A DNA stretch of 64,000 bases from Cercophora sp. LCS_1 (lineage: Eukaryota > Ascomycota > Sordariomycetes > Sordariales > Lasiosphaeriaceae), in NCBI GenBank assembly GCA_036250225.1, contig JAPZLL010000033.1, positions 348,086 through 412,085 of the forward strand. Direction: 5' to 3'. How positions within the stretch are numbered: position 1 is the stretch's first letter; every line of letters starts with the position of its first letter. Shown here piece after piece: positions 62,936-64,000 of this stretch. The notes below the pieces were generated by a model. That model had not been told where the DNA came from, searched no databases, and worked only from the letters and a program-made list of their open reading frames with translations. Made by a program: the position numbers and the translations under genes.

Positions 62936-63731
62936 GGTAGTGTAAAAGGTACAGCCACCTAAGACGGAGGCATTGATGTCACGTCTGTTCGTTGAGGAAT
63001 CAAAACGACTCTGAAGAGGGGGTGAGGATCCCCTTTTCAGCTGACGCCGGGTTGGTGCCTGACACTCAGCCACATAGTGCCCGACGTCTAGCCACACCAA
63101 AGCTGGTCTTGGTTTCCGATTGGCTGTTCGGCACTTCTTCGGATAAGCTCTCCCAACTCCCTTTGTCCGCCTCCCTTACAAAACAACACCAATAGTTCCT
63201 CCAGGCTTCCTTTGGCGGGCCGCTCGCCGGGCCGGTCCCTCCTGTTCCGAGAGGTTCCTTATCGCTGGCTCGACATGGCACAAACAAAACGCACCGACGT
63301 CAGTAAAACGGTACATTTTCATATTTCCTACTGTGATCTAATAACGCCCTTTAGGGCCTGTTCTTCTCGCGCCAGATGGGGTCTCGGAAGGCTTCCAAGC
63401 CCTGTTGTTGGAAGCGATCCACGTTTTGTTCCACAACTCTCGGAGCGATTTTTGGCCATCCAGGACCAAAAAACTGACTCGGAGCGCTTGGAACGCCAAG
63501 AATACCAAATGACCAATCACATCGCGTGCATCTTCTGATCTGACGTGGAAGGGCGCACAGCATCGAAAGGGCTGCTTTTTGGCTCGGATCTGGTCAAAAA
63601 TGGATGACCTGCGCCCCTCAGCCACACTGCTCAACGTGCACGGATTTTGCTGTGCATCTGCATCAAGGTCTGCAACCAACGGCCGCTGTCACCACCCCTG
63701 TTGAGGCCATCGCCAACCCACCAACTTAGCA
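62936..63731. other. Intergenic region upstream of the HET-ankyrin gene
   Basis: About 800 bp with overlapping short frames on both strands and no recognisable domain. It should include the HET-ankyrin promoter. Confidence 0.45.
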
Positions 63732-64000
63732 ATGGACCAGTCAACGGTAACGGCAATTGCTCGGCGCCGCCAGGATTTGGCTGTTGCCGAGGCGGCGCGG
63801 CTGAGCCGTCGGCTCAAACGTCCAAGGAAGTTGGTGATAGTTGCCATTGGTCTCCTTTTGGTGTTGAAGCCCCCACGTGCAAAGGTCAACCTCAACCCAA
63901 GAAAAGGTCGCCTGCAAACCCTCGAAATCCTTCAGGGCAACGCTGGCCGCTTTGCTGACCTCCTTCGGATGGATAGCGATACCTTCGGCAATTTGGTAAC
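63732..64000 (+). CDS. Possible PIF/Harbinger-type transposase, 3'-truncated by window edge
   Basis: An ATG at 63732 opens a frame that stays open to the end of the window (about 89 residues). It has a basic N-terminus (MDQSTVTAIARRRQDLAVAE), a hydrophobic stretch KLVIVAIGLLLVL, and then GRFADLLRMDSDTFGNLV. The last part resembles the RF..LLRM....F..L segment that opens fungal DDE_4/Harbinger-like transposases. The family call rests on this short match only and the catalytic residues lie outside the window. Confidence 0.4.
   Translation, partial: MDQSTVTAIARRRQDLAVAEAARLSRRLKRPRKLVIVAIGLLLVLKPPRAKVNLNPRKGRLQTLEILQGNAGRFADLLRMDSDTFGNLV

Noticed and set aside
1..64000. tRNA or rRNA genes
   Set aside because: No cloverleaf-like A/B box arrangement or rRNA stretch was recognised by eye; a tRNA scan would be needed to exclude one.

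Overview
The window looks like nuclear DNA of a filamentous ascomycete (Pezizomycotina), most likely a Sordariomycete. The evidence is short GT..AG introns of about 46-130 bp with CTAAC/CTGAC branch sites, a GC-rich coding style, Zn(II)2Cys6 regulators, HET-domain genes, and a transposon relic carrying RIP-like CAG/CAA to TAG/TAA stops. No bacterial or organellar features were seen.

Region 1 (about 2.5-39.4 kb) is a polyketide biosynthetic gene cluster. Its core is a non-reducing PKS (SAT-KS-AT-PT-ACP, no thioesterase) transcribed divergently from a metallo-beta-lactamase-type thioesterase, the pairing known for atrochrysone carboxylic acid synthases. Around it lie an EthD-domain decarboxylase candidate, a DUF1772 anthrone oxygenase, a questin-oxidase-family (DUF4243) ring-opening enzyme, two related SAM methyltransferases, two secreted laccases, a SnoaL-like protein, an NmrA-type oxidoreductase, a glutathione S-transferase, and an AflR-like/AflS-like regulator pair. 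This gene set matches the emodin -> questin -> sulochrin -> grisandione logic of the geodin and trypacidin pathways. No halogenase was seen, so a non-chlorinated sulochrin-derived product (bisdechlorogeodin, asterric acid or trypacidin-like) is the best inference. Six copies of the palindrome TCGGNNNCCGA, a form of the AflR site TCGN5CGA, lie in the intergenic regions of the cluster and probably define the regulon. A second Zn2Cys6 regulator and a large DUF3433 membrane protein sit at the distal side.

Region 2 (about 42.7-63 kb) is a programmed-cell-death or allorecognition island. A gasdermin-like gene is transcribed divergently from a DUF7580-subtilase gene, the arrangement of the Podospora HET-Q1/HET-Q2 death module. 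Next come a C2H2-zinc-finger/kinase gene that is frameshifted and has lost its DFG motif, then a kinase-HET fusion gene whose two halves are joined through a run of apparent 3- and 6-nt microexons and whose kinase domain is interrupted by a single in-frame TAG. A RIP-mutated pogo/Fot-type transposon follows, then a HET-ankyrin gene with seven near-identical repeats. A possible Harbinger-type transposase begins at the right edge.

The left edge holds the C-terminal part of an amino-acid permease and a secreted alpha/beta hydrolase, which I regard as flanking genes. All exon boundaries were inferred by eye from splice motifs, frame continuity and remembered family features; no alignment was run.
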